Of a stretch of DNA of 64,000 nucleotides, positions 41,289 to 50,201 are shown one piece after another. The notes beneath the pieces were generated by a model that had not been told where the DNA came from, did not search any database, and saw nothing but the letters and a program-made list of their open reading frames with translations. The stretch lies in NCBI GenBank assembly GCA_036825155.1, contig DAISYU010000001.1, positions 1 to 64,000 of the forward strand, read 5' to 3'. Within the stretch, counting starts at the first letter, position 1. The number at the start of each line of letters is the position of its first letter. Position numbers and translations under genes: made by a program. Source of the DNA: DSAD01 sp036825155. Its GTDB lineage: Bacteria; Desulfobacterota; Desulfomonilia; UBA1062.

Positions 41289-42281
41289 TTAGTTCTTCAC
41301 CTCAACCAGGGCCTTGAGCGCATCCGGAAGGATGTTTTTCATATCCTCCGAGGGTACCCGTGCCGGAATGAACGGCGGCTGCCCCATATCCTTGAGGATC
41401 TTGAGCCCGCCCTGCGGGTCCAGCAGATACTGCATGAACGCAATGGCTGCTTCCTGATTGGGGGCGTCTTTTACGAGTGTCACGCCATAGGTGACGGACT
41501 TGCCCTTGATCTCCATGAATGTTCCCGGTTCCTTCCCGGTCACCTTGACCACGGCCTCGGAATAAAGGTCATCGTACTGGTAGTTGCCCAGGTTGACCTC
41601 ATCAGGAAGCACGACATATTTCAGCCCATGCTGCACGGCAACCGAGAGGTACTCCCAGGCATAGTCCATATTTCCCGTCTGGAGCAGGGAGATCAGTTCC
41701 ACTGATTTGGGCCTGACATTTTCCTTGGGACGGTTTGCAATCAACTTGTCGTAAAGTCCCGGGATCTTGTAGTGCTTTTCCGCGAGCTGCAGGACCATGA
41801 GGGAACGGTAGCCGCAGGGATCGAGGTTCGGTTCCGAATGACCCCATACCACGCCCTTTCTCTGCAGGATTTCATACCAGTTGTCGGCATTCACCTCTGA
41901 GGCGAACTTGCTCTTGTCGGTGTAGCAGAGCACGAGCTGGTTGGTGGCAAAGCGAATATTGAAGGATGCATAGTCCGGGATCAGGAGCTTGTCGATAACC
42001 TTGTAGTCTGCCGATGCCATGATATCACAGGGTTTCTTCACATCAGTGATCTTGCGGGCACATTTCTGGGACCCTGCTGCCTCGCGAAGCACGTCAACAC
42101 CCGGGTATTTTGTCTCAAAGGCCTTTTCCATGGCCTCGAACGGAACCGAGAGGCTTCCTGCGTGGAAGATGATGAGCTTGCCCTGAGGTGCCGCAGAACT
42201 TGTACCCGGTAGTGACAGCATCATGATGGTCAGCATGGCCAGACAGAGAGACTGTAGAATCAACACGTTTTTTTTCATCAT
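41289..42281 (-). CDS. wtpA: Tungstate/molybdate-binding protein
   Basis: A periplasmic substrate-binding protein of 330 residues. A signal peptide of about 30 residues ends near SSAAPQG. The early motif FHAGSLSVPFEAMEKAF, the segment REAAGSQKCARKITD and the central GHSEPNLDPCGYRSLM are typical of the WtpA/ModA-type tungstate-binding family. The start ATG has GGAGGAATTT upstream (a second ATG directly follows). It leads the transporter operon, after a structured leader of about 220 nt. Tungsten would serve tungsten-dependent aldehyde or formate enzymes; none are in this window. Confidence 0.9.
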   Translation of the reverse strand: MMKKNVLILQSLCLAMLTIMMLSLPGTSSAAPQGKLIIFHAGSLSVPFEAMEKAFETKYPGVDVLREAAGSQKCARKITDVKKPCDIMASADYKVIDKLLIPDYASFNIRFATNQLVLCYTDKSKFASEVNADNWYEILQRKGVVWGHSEPNLDPCGYRSLMVLQLAEKHYKIPGLYDKLIANRPKENVRPKSVELISLLQTGNMDYAWEYLSVAVQHGLKYVVLPDEVNLGNYQYDDLYSEAVVKVTGKEPGTFMEIKGKSVTYGVTLVKDAPNQEAAIAFMQYLLDPQGGLKILKDMGQPPFIPARVPSEDMKNILPDALKALVEVKN

Positions 42282-42539
42282 AAATTCCTCCTCTGTGGAT
42301 ATAGGTATCCCTTGTTCTCAATAGCTATTTCTGCAAAGACCAGAATCGTCTGGCTGCGTGTGGCTAGTGCCACGGAAATTATGTGAAAAAAGATCGTGAT
42401 GGGCAAATGCGATATTCGAAGGTTAAAGAAAACTGTAACCGTTTGTCCGGCTGTTAAAGGTTTTCATACAAAACCTTGCTGTTGCTTTGCTCACATTCAG
42501 ATCGAGGTGGATACTACGAGAGAGATATTTATTTGTCAA
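42282..42539 (-). promoter_or_regulatory. wtp promoter and structured leader
   Basis: On the minus strand TTGACA (42539-42534), 17 bases and TAGTAT (42516-42511) predict a start near 42504 and a leader of about 220 nt before wtpA. The leader has three strong hairpins: AAGGTTTT/AAAACCTT with loop of five (42457-42477), GTGGC/GCCAC (42360-42373) and CCAGA/TCTGG (42340-42353). The structure is unusual for a plain leader and could be a metal-cofactor-sensing riboswitch. I could not match a known consensus. Confidence 0.55.
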
Positions 42540-42614
42540 TAATTATGTTGATTATCACACAAAAAAAGTGATTGATTGTCAGGAGGATGTGATCTCTTCA
42601 GCTTGATCATGGTT
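42540..42614. other. Short spacer downstream of ptsP
   Basis: Spacer between the end of ptsP and the wtp promoter. The T-rich ATCACTTTTTTTGTGTGAT (on the minus strand) can form a weak five-pair hairpin that may end ptsP transcription. Confidence 0.35.
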
Positions 42615-44915
42615 CTAAGTCGCCTGGATCAGTCTCTGCCATCGTTCTTGTGACATTATGGCCTCCACGCCCTTGAGCGTGGCCTGAGCGAGGAGTTGCT
42701 GTGCATAATCAGATGCATCGGACATGGACATGCGGACGATGCCCTGCTGCACCCGGGGAAGGAACTGCGGATCTACGCTGAGCCGGCCCACGCCGATTCC
42801 AAGGAAAAACGGTATGTAAGCAGGTTCGTGAGCCATCTCTCCGCATACGGAGACATCCTTTCCCCTGTTATGCGCAGCGGCAACGACCTTGGAGAGACCC
42901 CGCAGCACGGATGGGTGATGGGCGCAGTAGTATTCGGACACCCTCTGGTTCGTCCGGTCCACGGCAAGCATGTACTGGATAAAGTCATTTGTCCCGATAG
43001 AGAAAAAGTCGGCTGCATCAGCCAGGTCATCAATGATCTCCAGCACGGACGGGAGTTCCACCATCATGCCGATCACAGGATTCGCGTTGAAGGGAAGATT
43101 TTCCCGTGCAAGGGAATCCATGCAGTCAAAGACCACCTGCCGCGCCTGGTGGAACTGATCGAGGGATGATATCATGGGGAACATGATACGGACCTCGGGC
43201 AGGGAGGCAGCGGCGCGGAGGATGGCGCGCAGCTGTGTTTCAAAGACATCCCGGTGTCTCAGGGTGAACCTGATGGATCTCAGCCCCAGATCGGGATTCG
43301 GGTCCGGTTCCGCATCCAGATACGAGAGCACCTTTTCTCCACCCACATCGAGGGTCCGGAAGGTGACATCGAGGCCGTTCATCTCATCGAGAAGCCGTTT
43401 ATAGACCACATATTGTTCAGTCTCGGACGGCAGTGTCGTGCGGATGAGGAAGGGAAACTCAGTCCGATAGAGCCCTACACCTTCTGCCTTGAGCTTCCGT
43501 GCCAGGGGTGCCTCGCTCAGCAGGTTGATATTTGCCATCAAGTGAACCCGCGAGCCGTCAGTGGTTTCAGTAACGGGCTGCATAGACACGTCCATTTTTT
43601 CGGCTGTTTCATGGATGTGGTTTCGTGCCTCAAACTGCCTGACGATATCAGGGGAGGGATTGATATAGATGTTTCCCACGTGTGCGTCCATAAGAATTGG
43701 TGTGTCTTCTGGCAGGGCCAGGAGGTCATGCTGATCGGACATGACAAGGGGAATGTGCAATGATCGCGACAGGATTGAGATATGGGCCGTAATACCCCCT
43801 CCCACAAGAATGATACCCTGAATATCGTGAGCAACGAGTCTTATGATGTCCGACGGGTAGAGCTGGTTTGCGATAACGATGCGCTTGCTGCCGAAATCAT
43901 CGTCTTTCGCATCTGATGACTTCAGATTCTTAAGGATACGCAGAGCAAGGTCTTCCACATCGTTCGATTTCTCGCGGATATATCCATGGGAACTCTTTGA
44001 GAACAGGTCGATGTAATGATTGGCGACCTGTGACAGTGACAGAACAGGTGCAGTGCCCTGATCGATGAGGCTCGTCATTTCGCCGACAAAGCTCGGATCC
44101 TTGAGCATCATGAAATGCGTGGTGAATATCAGCGAAGCACTCTCCGGGAGCCGCCTGGCGAACTTGGTCTGCAGCGACTGAAGCTGTTCCGCCGTGGCCT
44201 CAACGGCACGCTGAAAGTCAGCCATGGTATAGACAGTATCCTGTTGCGAGGTGTCCTGAAGCAGCGCCCTGCGGTTTTTCTTGAAAATGGTTGCAGGTGC
44301 ATAGGCATAGCCGTTGACTGCCACCTGAGCCTTTATCAGTGGAGGAGGTGATGCACTGGGCAGGTCTGGGAGACTACCATGTTCGTGATGCATTTCCATG
44401 AGGAGCCTGGCGTTCTCGATGGAAGAAGCAAGCTGAGACGATACGGCACGCAGGGCCATAACATCGCTCTCGTTAAAATAGTCGGGTTTCTCGTGTTGAA
44501 CCACCAGGGCGCCGATCTTGACCGGACCTCTGTGGATCGGGACAACCAGCAATGACTGGAAGCGCTCTTCATGGGCCTCTTCAAAATACTTGAAACGCGG
44601 ATTATGATCCGCCCGGCCTTCACAAACCGGGTCCAACCGTTCCACGCAGTACCCCACGAGCCCTTCACCCAGTTTCATCCTCACCTTGCCCACAGCATCA
44701 GGGTTCAATCCCGAGGTTGCCGCCAGGACCAGGTCATCGGCCGCCTCTTCATACAGGTAGATGGAACACACATGGGCATCCAGATAATTTGCCACCATCT
44801 CGGAGGCCTGAGCGAGGAAGTTGTCGATGGTATAACTGCCGGTCAGCAGGTTTGTCAGGTCTCCGATATCACACAGAAGATTGAGATGATCGTCTTGTGT
44901 CCTGTTTTTTCCCAT
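42615..44915 (-). CDS. ptsP: PEP-protein phosphotransferase with GAF domain (enzyme I Ntr, PtsP)
   Basis: Enzyme I of the nitrogen-type phosphotransferase system, 766 residues. An N-terminal GAF domain (about residues 20-165) may sense a small molecule such as glutamine. The HPr-interacting and catalytic parts follow. The phosphorylated His lies in GGITAHISILSRS; the PEP-binding half carries SIGTNDFIQYMLAVDR and the CGEMAHEP Cys. No HPr (npr) or EIIA Ntr gene is adjacent. The ATG at 44915 (MGKNRTQ) is the better start; a TTG at 44963 would add residues that do not resemble the family. It lies immediately upstream of the wtp promoter on the same strand. Confidence 0.9.
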   Translation of the reverse strand: MGKNRTQDDHLNLLCDIGDLTNLLTGSYTIDNFLAQASEMVANYLDAHVCSIYLYEEAADDLVLAATSGLNPDAVGKVRMKLGEGLVGYCVERLDPVCEGRADHNPRFKYFEEAHEERFQSLLVVPIHRGPVKIGALVVQHEKPDYFNESDVMALRAVSSQLASSIENARLLMEMHHEHGSLPDLPSASPPPLIKAQVAVNGYAYAPATIFKKNRRALLQDTSQQDTVYTMADFQRAVEATAEQLQSLQTKFARRLPESASLIFTTHFMMLKDPSFVGEMTSLIDQGTAPVLSLSQVANHYIDLFSKSSHGYIREKSNDVEDLALRILKNLKSSDAKDDDFGSKRIVIANQLYPSDIIRLVAHDIQGIILVGGGITAHISILSRSLHIPLVMSDQHDLLALPEDTPILMDAHVGNIYINPSPDIVRQFEARNHIHETAEKMDVSMQPVTETTDGSRVHLMANINLLSEAPLARKLKAEGVGLYRTEFPFLIRTTLPSETEQYVVYKRLLDEMNGLDVTFRTLDVGGEKVLSYLDAEPDPNPDLGLRSIRFTLRHRDVFETQLRAILRAAASLPEVRIMFPMISSLDQFHQARQVVFDCMDSLARENLPFNANPVIGMMVELPSVLEIIDDLADAADFFSIGTNDFIQYMLAVDRTNQRVSEYYCAHHPSVLRGLSKVVAAAHNRGKDVSVCGEMAHEPAYIPFFLGIGVGRLSVDPQFLPRVQQGIVRMSMSDASDYAQQLLAQATLKGVEAIMSQERWQRLIQAT

Positions 44916-45061
44916 ATGTGTGCACTCATCATCTTCTTTAGTTTCTTCTCGGCCGAGAATCAAGAACAGATATAGATCCAGTGATATCTGCAGGCAGGTT
45001 ATTGACCTGAGGGTGGAAGAGAGGCATTGTTTTGTTTATATGAACCTCAGAGGTGGTGGAT

Positions 45062-45631
45062 ATGGGAGATTTTCGGGAACTTGTAAAAAGAAGACGCTCG
45101 GTGAGAGATTACCGCGATACTGCGGTGGATCTTGACGTAATACGTGACATCATCGCTGATGCCTGCGAGGCACCCAGTGCGGGTAACCGGCAGCCATGGG
45201 GCTTTATTGTTGTAACATCCCGGGACATGATGAAACGGCTTTCCCATGAGAGCAAAAAAAACCTGCTTGCAGACATGAAGGAACTCAGGTCCCCGATGCT
45301 CAGGCTGTACCGGCCCGTCTTGAAGGACGAGAACTTCAATGTGTTCTACAATGCCCCCTGCCTTGTCTATATTACCGGGCCCGGGGATGTTCATTCGGTC
45401 AATGCAGACTGCTCACTGGCTGCGGCATATTTCATGTTCTCGGCCGCCGAGCGGGGGCTTGGCACCTGCTGGATCGACCTCGGCTCCCATATCAAAGATG
45501 CCGCACTGCGCAAAGAGATCGGACTGCCTGAAGATCATAAGATCGTAGCTACGTTGATCGTCGGCTACCCCGGGGCTGTCCCGGTTCGACCGCCCAGAAA
45601 AGAACCCAGGATTTTAAAGATCATAGAATAG
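45062..45631 (+). CDS. Nitroreductase family flavoprotein
   Basis: An FMN-dependent oxidoreductase of 189 residues. The FMN-binding start RRRSVRDYRD (10-19) and the SAGNRQPWGFIVV segment (about 40-52) are typical, as is GTCWIDLGS (about 134-142). I chose the ATG at 45062, six bases after GAGGTGG; a GTG at 45053 overlaps that site. Substrate unknown; relatives reduce nitroaromatics, quinones or iodotyrosine-like compounds. It stands alone and is divergent from ptsP. Confidence 0.88.
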   Translation: MGDFRELVKRRRSVRDYRDTAVDLDVIRDIIADACEAPSAGNRQPWGFIVVTSRDMMKRLSHESKKNLLADMKELRSPMLRLYRPVLKDENFNVFYNAPCLVYITGPGDVHSVNADCSLAAAYFMFSAAERGLGTCWIDLGSHIKDAALRKEIGLPEDHKIVATLIVGYPGAVPVRPPRKEPRILKIIE

Positions 45632-45849
45632 ATTGCCCGCCGGGTGAGGAGTCCCCTTTCAGTGCCTGTATTGTTGTGTTTCATGGGGTGTGCCCTGTAA
45701 GGCTTCCTGTATGGTATCGATGGTATCTTCAGGATAATGCATCAAAGACCAGGTAATCATTTTCTCATTGTTTGTAGGAATCCGCCTATTGATAAAAAAC
45801 TGCTACATGCTATTAATACTCCTTAAACCTCTTGAAAAAGGAGTATATC

Positions 45850-47508
45850 ATGAGCCAGCTCCCGTTAACTGCTGGGAATTATTATGAGTATCCATTGATC
45901 ATCAAGAAGCTTCTCTCTACCCCAATGCGGTATGCCAGAAACCAGGAGATCATATACCGGGACAAAGCACGATTCACCTACAGCACTCTCTTCGAGCGGA
46001 TCAACCGTCTTGCAAGCGGACTCGACGTCCTCGGAGTAAAATCAGGAGACATCGTGGGGCTCATTGATTACAATTCGCACCGCTTTTTGGAAAGCTACTT
46101 TGCCGTGCCCATGATGGGTGCGACACTGGCCATGTTCAACTGGAGATTCGCCCTCGAGGAATTTGAATATACCATAACTCATGCCCGACCAAAGATCCTG
46201 ATCGTGCACGCAGACTTTGTCCCGCTTCTTGAAAAGATAGAGGATTCGCTCTCGGCAGTGGAAAAGATTGTGGTGATCGCTGATGATGTGGGCGTGCCCG
46301 AGACATCACTGAATATCCGGACGGAATATGAAACGATGCTCGAGGAAGCCTTCAGATCGTACGACTTCAAGGATCTGGATGAGAACATGACTGCTACCCT
46401 TTATTATACGGCAGGGACCACCGGACAGCCCAAAGGCGTGTTTTTTTCCCATCGCCAGATTGTGCTCCAGACGCTCTCCCTGGCCATTGTCCTGGGTTCG
46501 TTTGCATCCAATGTTCATTTCGGCTCGGACGATGTGTTTATGCCACTTACCTCCATGTGGAACGAACACGCATGGGGTATGCCTTATCTCGCCACCATGC
46601 TGGGGGTAAAACAGGTGTTCTCAGGAAAGTATGATGTGGAAACTGTTCTCAACCTTTTCAAGGAGCACCGGATCACTTTTTCCGTCTGTATCCCCACGGT
46701 TCTCCACATGATCCTTTCTCACCCGTTCTCAGAGGATCTGGACTTTGCCGGGTGCAGGCTCATGGTGGTCGGCGCACGGCTCGAGAGAGCCCTGGTGAGA
46801 GCTGCCATGAAGCGGGGTGTAGAGGTGGTCTCAGCCTTTGGGATGTCGGAGACCTGCCCGCTGATTTCGGTGGCAAATCCCAAGCCGGATCTCGTCGAAG
46901 ACGATGTCGAGAAGAAGCTCGATATGGTTACATCCGCCGGATTAGCCGCACCCCTGGTGGAACTGGAAGTGGTCGATCCGTTGGGACATCCGCACCCCCA
47001 TGATGGAAATTCTGTCGGTGAGATCGTCATGCGGGCGCCCTGGCTTACCAGGGGATATTATAAAGATCCAAAGAAATCACGGGATCTCTGGCGGAATGGA
47101 TGGCTCTACAGCGCCGATCTCGGATATATCGACTCGGAGGGATACCTCCACGTGACCGAACGGGTGAAAGATATCATCAAGAGCGGAGGTGAGTGGATAT
47201 CCGCCCTGAAAATCGAGAACCTCGTCAGGAGACATAAAGGCATACAGGATGTGGCCGTGGTGGGTGTTCCCAATGAGAAATGGGGTGAACGGCCGGTTGT
47301 CATCGCTGTGGTGAAACCCGAGTATGCAGATATGGTAACGGAGGAAAAGATCAAGGCATTTATGAAGAAATTCGCAGAGACCGGAGAGATACCCAAGTTC
47401 TCGCTGCCCGATCGGTATGTCATTGTCGATGAGATCCCCAAGACAGGGGTCAAGAAGATAGATTTCCGGAAAATAAGAAAGAACTGGGGCACGGATATCG
47501 AGTCCTGA
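45850..47508 (+). CDS. AMP-dependent acyl-CoA ligase
   Basis: An ATP-dependent acyl-CoA synthetase of 552 residues. The AMP-binding motif YYTAGTTGQPKGV (about 192-204) and the YSADLGYID and GGEWIS segments are present, with a C-terminal catalytic Lys in TGVKKIDF. It activates a fatty acid to its CoA ester. I chose the ATG at 45850, seven bases after AAAAGGAG, since the in-frame ATG at 45832 precedes this site. It resembles medium- to long-chain fatty acid ligases. It sits alone but fits the fadL, hydratase and dehydrogenase genes. Confidence 0.9.
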   Translation: MSQLPLTAGNYYEYPLIIKKLLSTPMRYARNQEIIYRDKARFTYSTLFERINRLASGLDVLGVKSGDIVGLIDYNSHRFLESYFAVPMMGATLAMFNWRFALEEFEYTITHARPKILIVHADFVPLLEKIEDSLSAVEKIVVIADDVGVPETSLNIRTEYETMLEEAFRSYDFKDLDENMTATLYYTAGTTGQPKGVFFSHRQIVLQTLSLAIVLGSFASNVHFGSDDVFMPLTSMWNEHAWGMPYLATMLGVKQVFSGKYDVETVLNLFKEHRITFSVCIPTVLHMILSHPFSEDLDFAGCRLMVVGARLERALVRAAMKRGVEVVSAFGMSETCPLISVANPKPDLVEDDVEKKLDMVTSAGLAAPLVELEVVDPLGHPHPHDGNSVGEIVMRAPWLTRGYYKDPKKSRDLWRNGWLYSADLGYIDSEGYLHVTERVKDIIKSGGEWISALKIENLVRRHKGIQDVAVVGVPNEKWGERPVVIAVVKPEYADMVTEEKIKAFMKKFAETGEIPKFSLPDRYVIVDEIPKTGVKKIDFRKIRKNWGTDIES

Positions 47509-47671
47509 TTCTTTGCCTGACCGGGCTGTCGGACCCTCATCTCGTGTCGGGTTTGAACCCCCGGGACTGACATGCGAATACCATCCGTTGCAGGATATAC
47601 GTACAGGTCATGAATACCTCTATGCTCTGTAGTAGTGCCGTTTATCGGGCTTTCTTGAACATATTTTGCGC

Positions 47672-47878
47672 TTGACATCAGATATGCCCATGCATTAGTG
47701 ATGTCTGATATCTGGGATAAGAAAATATCTGACTTGAATCTTGATTTCACGAAGGACGTATTCGGAAACACTTCACCAAGTCAACCGTTCATTGATGATA
47801 TCTTCGATCTACAGAAATACAACAATCAGGGTCTTTCAGTTTTGCCAACCGGGAGAACCTGGAACAAGAGGGGCGTAA
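47672..47878 (+). promoter_or_regulatory. csp3 promoter and conserved structured 5' leader
   Basis: TTGACA (47672-47677), 17 bases and TTAGTG (47695-47700) predict a start near 47707 and a leader of about 172 nt. It holds TATCTGACTTGAATC (47726-47740), AAGTC (47778-47782) 42 bases after GACTT, ATTGATGAT, CAGAAATAC and AAGAGG. Order and spacing match csp1 and csp2. Confidence 0.7.
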
Positions 47879-48079
47879 ATGGCAGAAGGTACGGTAAAAT
47901 GGTTTAACGAGAAGAAGGGTTTTGGTTTCATCACATCAGATAGTGGGGATGATGTCTTCGTACACCATACTTCAATCAATCAGCAGGGTTTCAGAACGCT
48001 CGAAGAAGGTCAGCGGGTGACCTTCGAGGTTGTCAGCGGACCAAAGGGCCCTCAGGCGTCAAACGTCAGCAAAATCTAA
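47879..48079 (+). CDS. Cold-shock domain protein (csp3)
   Basis: A 66-residue cold-shock domain protein with KGFGFI and VFVHH motifs. It begins MAEGTVKWFNEKKG, seven bases after AAGAGG. The sequence is closest to csp2. A hairpin follows it. A small basic protein gene (48217) lies downstream on the same strand. The shared leader marks it as part of the same regulated set. Confidence 0.95.
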   Translation: MAEGTVKWFNEKKGFGFITSDSGDDVFVHHTSINQQGFRTLEEGQRVTFEVVSGPKGPQASNVSKI

Positions 48080-48087
48080 ATACCAAA

Positions 48088-48112
48088 CAGGGGCGGGTAC
48101 ATTCCGTCCCTG
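48088..48112 (+). terminator. Terminator hairpin after csp3
   Basis: CAGGGGCGG and CCGTCCCTG form a 9-bp stem (one G-U pair) with loop GTACATT, followed by ATTTTAT. It starts eight bases after the csp3 stop. Confidence 0.75.
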
Positions 48113-48216
48113 ATTTTATCTGAATACTTCACGTTTTTCACGTCCAAGCAGTTTATTGAATAGAACTCGTCCTCCTCGAATGGGTCTTCAGTATAAAAAC
48201 GTGCCAGGAGATACGT

Positions 48217-48417
48217 ATGGCGAATAGATCACAGAATACATTTAAGAAAAAGGCACGGGAAGAGGCAAAGAGGCGAAAGAAGGATGCCAAGGAAGCCCGC
48301 AAGCAGGAACGCAAGGATATCAAATCCAGCGAAACACCTGTAGAAGGCGTCGAAGACCCTGATCTTGCCGGCATCGTACCCGGACCGCAACCCTTGCCCG
48401 AGGAGTGGGACGACTGA
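48217..48417 (+). CDS. Small basic protein, 66 aa (paralogue of the one at 9386)
   Basis: A Lys/Arg/Glu-rich helix (residues 8-38) followed by an acidic tail with DPDLAGIVPGPQ (about 48-59). The tail motif and overall plan match the protein at 9386-9583. CCAGGAGATACGT provides the ribosome binding site. It follows csp3 by 137 bases on the same strand, past a terminator. Function unknown; the pair suggests a small conserved family linked to RNA or cold response. Confidence 0.72.
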   Translation: MANRSQNTFKKKAREEAKRRKKDAKEARKQERKDIKSSETPVEGVEDPDLAGIVPGPQPLPEEWDD

Positions 48418-48521
48418 TCCGGGAAGGACTGCCGGGGCTCTATCATAGGGATGACACCTGGAAGAGTTTCCGGGATTGCCGCTCAGTAGTGCTGTTTCTT
48501 TCACCGGAATGAAAGACATAT

Positions 48522-48553
48522 CGGCCGGCTCCCATAGGAACAGGAACCGGCCG
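48522..48553. terminator. Hairpin between convergent small-protein and hcp genes
   Basis: CGGCCGGCTCC and GGAACCGGCCG form an 11-bp stem with one mismatch around a ten-base loop, beyond both convergent stop codons. No T run. Confidence 0.5.
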
Positions 48554-48566
48554 TTCCTTGCAAATA

Positions 48567-50201
48567 TCAGGCCCCTGCCATCATGGCCTGGATATCTGAT
48601 TGCACATCACCGGTCGGTTTCAAATCAAATTTCTCCACAAGCACCTTTGCCACGCCCGGTGAGAGAAATCCCGGCAGCGTGGGGCCGAGTCGGATGCCTT
48701 TTACGCCCAGGTAAAGAAGGGCCAGAAGGACAGCGACCGCCTTCTGCTCGTACCATGCAATATCGTATGAGATGGGCAGGTCATTGATATCTTCGAGGCC
48801 GAATACTTCTTTGAGTTTCAGGGCAATCACTGCAAGCGAATACGAGTCATTACACTGCCCGGCATCCAGAACCCGGGGGATTCCGCCTATATCACCGAGA
48901 TCGAGTTTGTTGTAGCGGTACTTTGCACATCCGGCGGTCAGGATGACGGTATCTTTACCAAGCGATTGAGCAACCTCGGTAAAATAGCTGCGGGATTTTT
49001 GCCTTCCGTCACATCCTGCCATCACGACAAAACGTTTGATGGCGCCGGACTTGACGGCAGATACCACCTTGTCGGCAAGCGAGAGTACCTGGTTGTGGGC
49101 AAAACCGCCGGTTATCTCCCCCTGTTCGATCTGGGTGGGGGGCTGGCATTTCTTCGCCAGGTCGATGATTGCGGAGAAGTCCTTGCTGCCGCCTTCTACC
49201 CGGTCAGGGATATGTGCCACCCCAGGATATCCGGCCATACCCGTGGTAAAGATCCTGTCTTTATAAGAATCCTTCACCGGGATGATACAGTTCGTGGTCA
49301 TGAGGATCGGACCATTGAATGAATCGAACTCTTCCGCCTGTTTCCACCATGAACCGCCGTAGTTGCCCGCGAGGTGGCTGTGCTTCTTGAACATGGGATA
49401 GTAGTGGGCCGGAAGCATCTCTCCATGGGTATATACATCGACACCACTTCCGGCTGTCTGCTCGAGGAGTTCCTCCATGTCCTTGAGATCGTGTCCGGAG
49501 ATGAGGATGCCGGGGTTGTTTCTCGTCCCGATGCTTACTTTCGTGAGTTCCGGAGAGCCGTAGGCCCCGGTATTCGCCTTGTCCAGCAATGCCATAGTCT
49601 TCACTGCTATCTCGCCGGCCTTCATCACCAGGGTCACCATCTCGTCGGTGCTCAGGTCCTGTGTCGTGGATGCCAGTGCTTCCATCATGAAGTCGTGGAT
49701 CTCGGGATCAACGTGTCCCAGCAGGGCTGCGTGGTCGGCATAAGCGGCGATGCCCTTGATGCCGTAGATCAGAAGTTCCCGAAGCGAGCGTACATCGTCA
49801 TCCCCGGTAGCGAGTACGCCGATGGATTCCGCCTTGGTCAGGTACTCTTCCGGGTCATCGCAGCACCAGGAGGCAGCATCAGGCATATCACCCGGGAGCG
49901 AAGAGGTGCATGCAGCGCGAAGTTCGTCTCGGAGTGCAAGCCCGTCCCTGATGAGTCCGATAATCCTGTCGTTGTCGAAATTGGCATTGGTGATCGTTGC
50001 AAACAGGGCCTTTGTTATAAATTCTCCATACCTTTGGTCCAGGGCTTCCCGGGTCTTTGCCTGAAGCGCCCAGATTGAAAGGCCTCGCAGTACAAAGACG
50101 AGAAGATCCTGAAGCCCTGCAGTATCCGGTGCCTTGCCGCAGACACCCTTGAGGGTACATCCTGAATTCTTTGCAGTTTCCTGACATTGATAACAGAACA
50201 T
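48567..50201 (-). CDS. hcp: Hydroxylamine reductase / hybrid cluster protein
   Basis: The hybrid cluster protein of 544 residues, which reduces hydroxylamine or, as shown for some members, nitric oxide and deals with nitrosative stress in anaerobes. The N-terminal cluster ligands are Cys3, Cys6, Cys15 and Cys21 (spacing C-x2-C-x8-C-x5-C). Hybrid cluster segments HGEMLPAHYY, TTNCIIP, TAGCAKYRY and DAGQCNDSYS are intact. AGGAGGACAAAA precedes the ATG. A TTGAC-TTAA-GTCAA palindrome (50456-50469) about 255 bases upstream resembles a CRP/FNR-family site. No hcr partner gene is adjacent. Confidence 0.94.
   Translation of the reverse strand: MFCYQCQETAKNSGCTLKGVCGKAPDTAGLQDLLVFVLRGLSIWALQAKTREALDQRYGEFITKALFATITNANFDNDRIIGLIRDGLALRDELRAACTSSLPGDMPDAASWCCDDPEEYLTKAESIGVLATGDDDVRSLRELLIYGIKGIAAYADHAALLGHVDPEIHDFMMEALASTTQDLSTDEMVTLVMKAGEIAVKTMALLDKANTGAYGSPELTKVSIGTRNNPGILISGHDLKDMEELLEQTAGSGVDVYTHGEMLPAHYYPMFKKHSHLAGNYGGSWWKQAEEFDSFNGPILMTTNCIIPVKDSYKDRIFTTGMAGYPGVAHIPDRVEGGSKDFSAIIDLAKKCQPPTQIEQGEITGGFAHNQVLSLADKVVSAVKSGAIKRFVVMAGCDGRQKSRSYFTEVAQSLGKDTVILTAGCAKYRYNKLDLGDIGGIPRVLDAGQCNDSYSLAVIALKLKEVFGLEDINDLPISYDIAWYEQKAVAVLLALLYLGVKGIRLGPTLPGFLSPGVAKVLVEKFDLKPTGDVQSDIQAMMAGA

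Noticed and set aside
47540..47570. GGGTTTGAACCC resembling a tRNA T-arm
   Set aside because: No acceptor, D or anticodon stems around it; the loop is too short.
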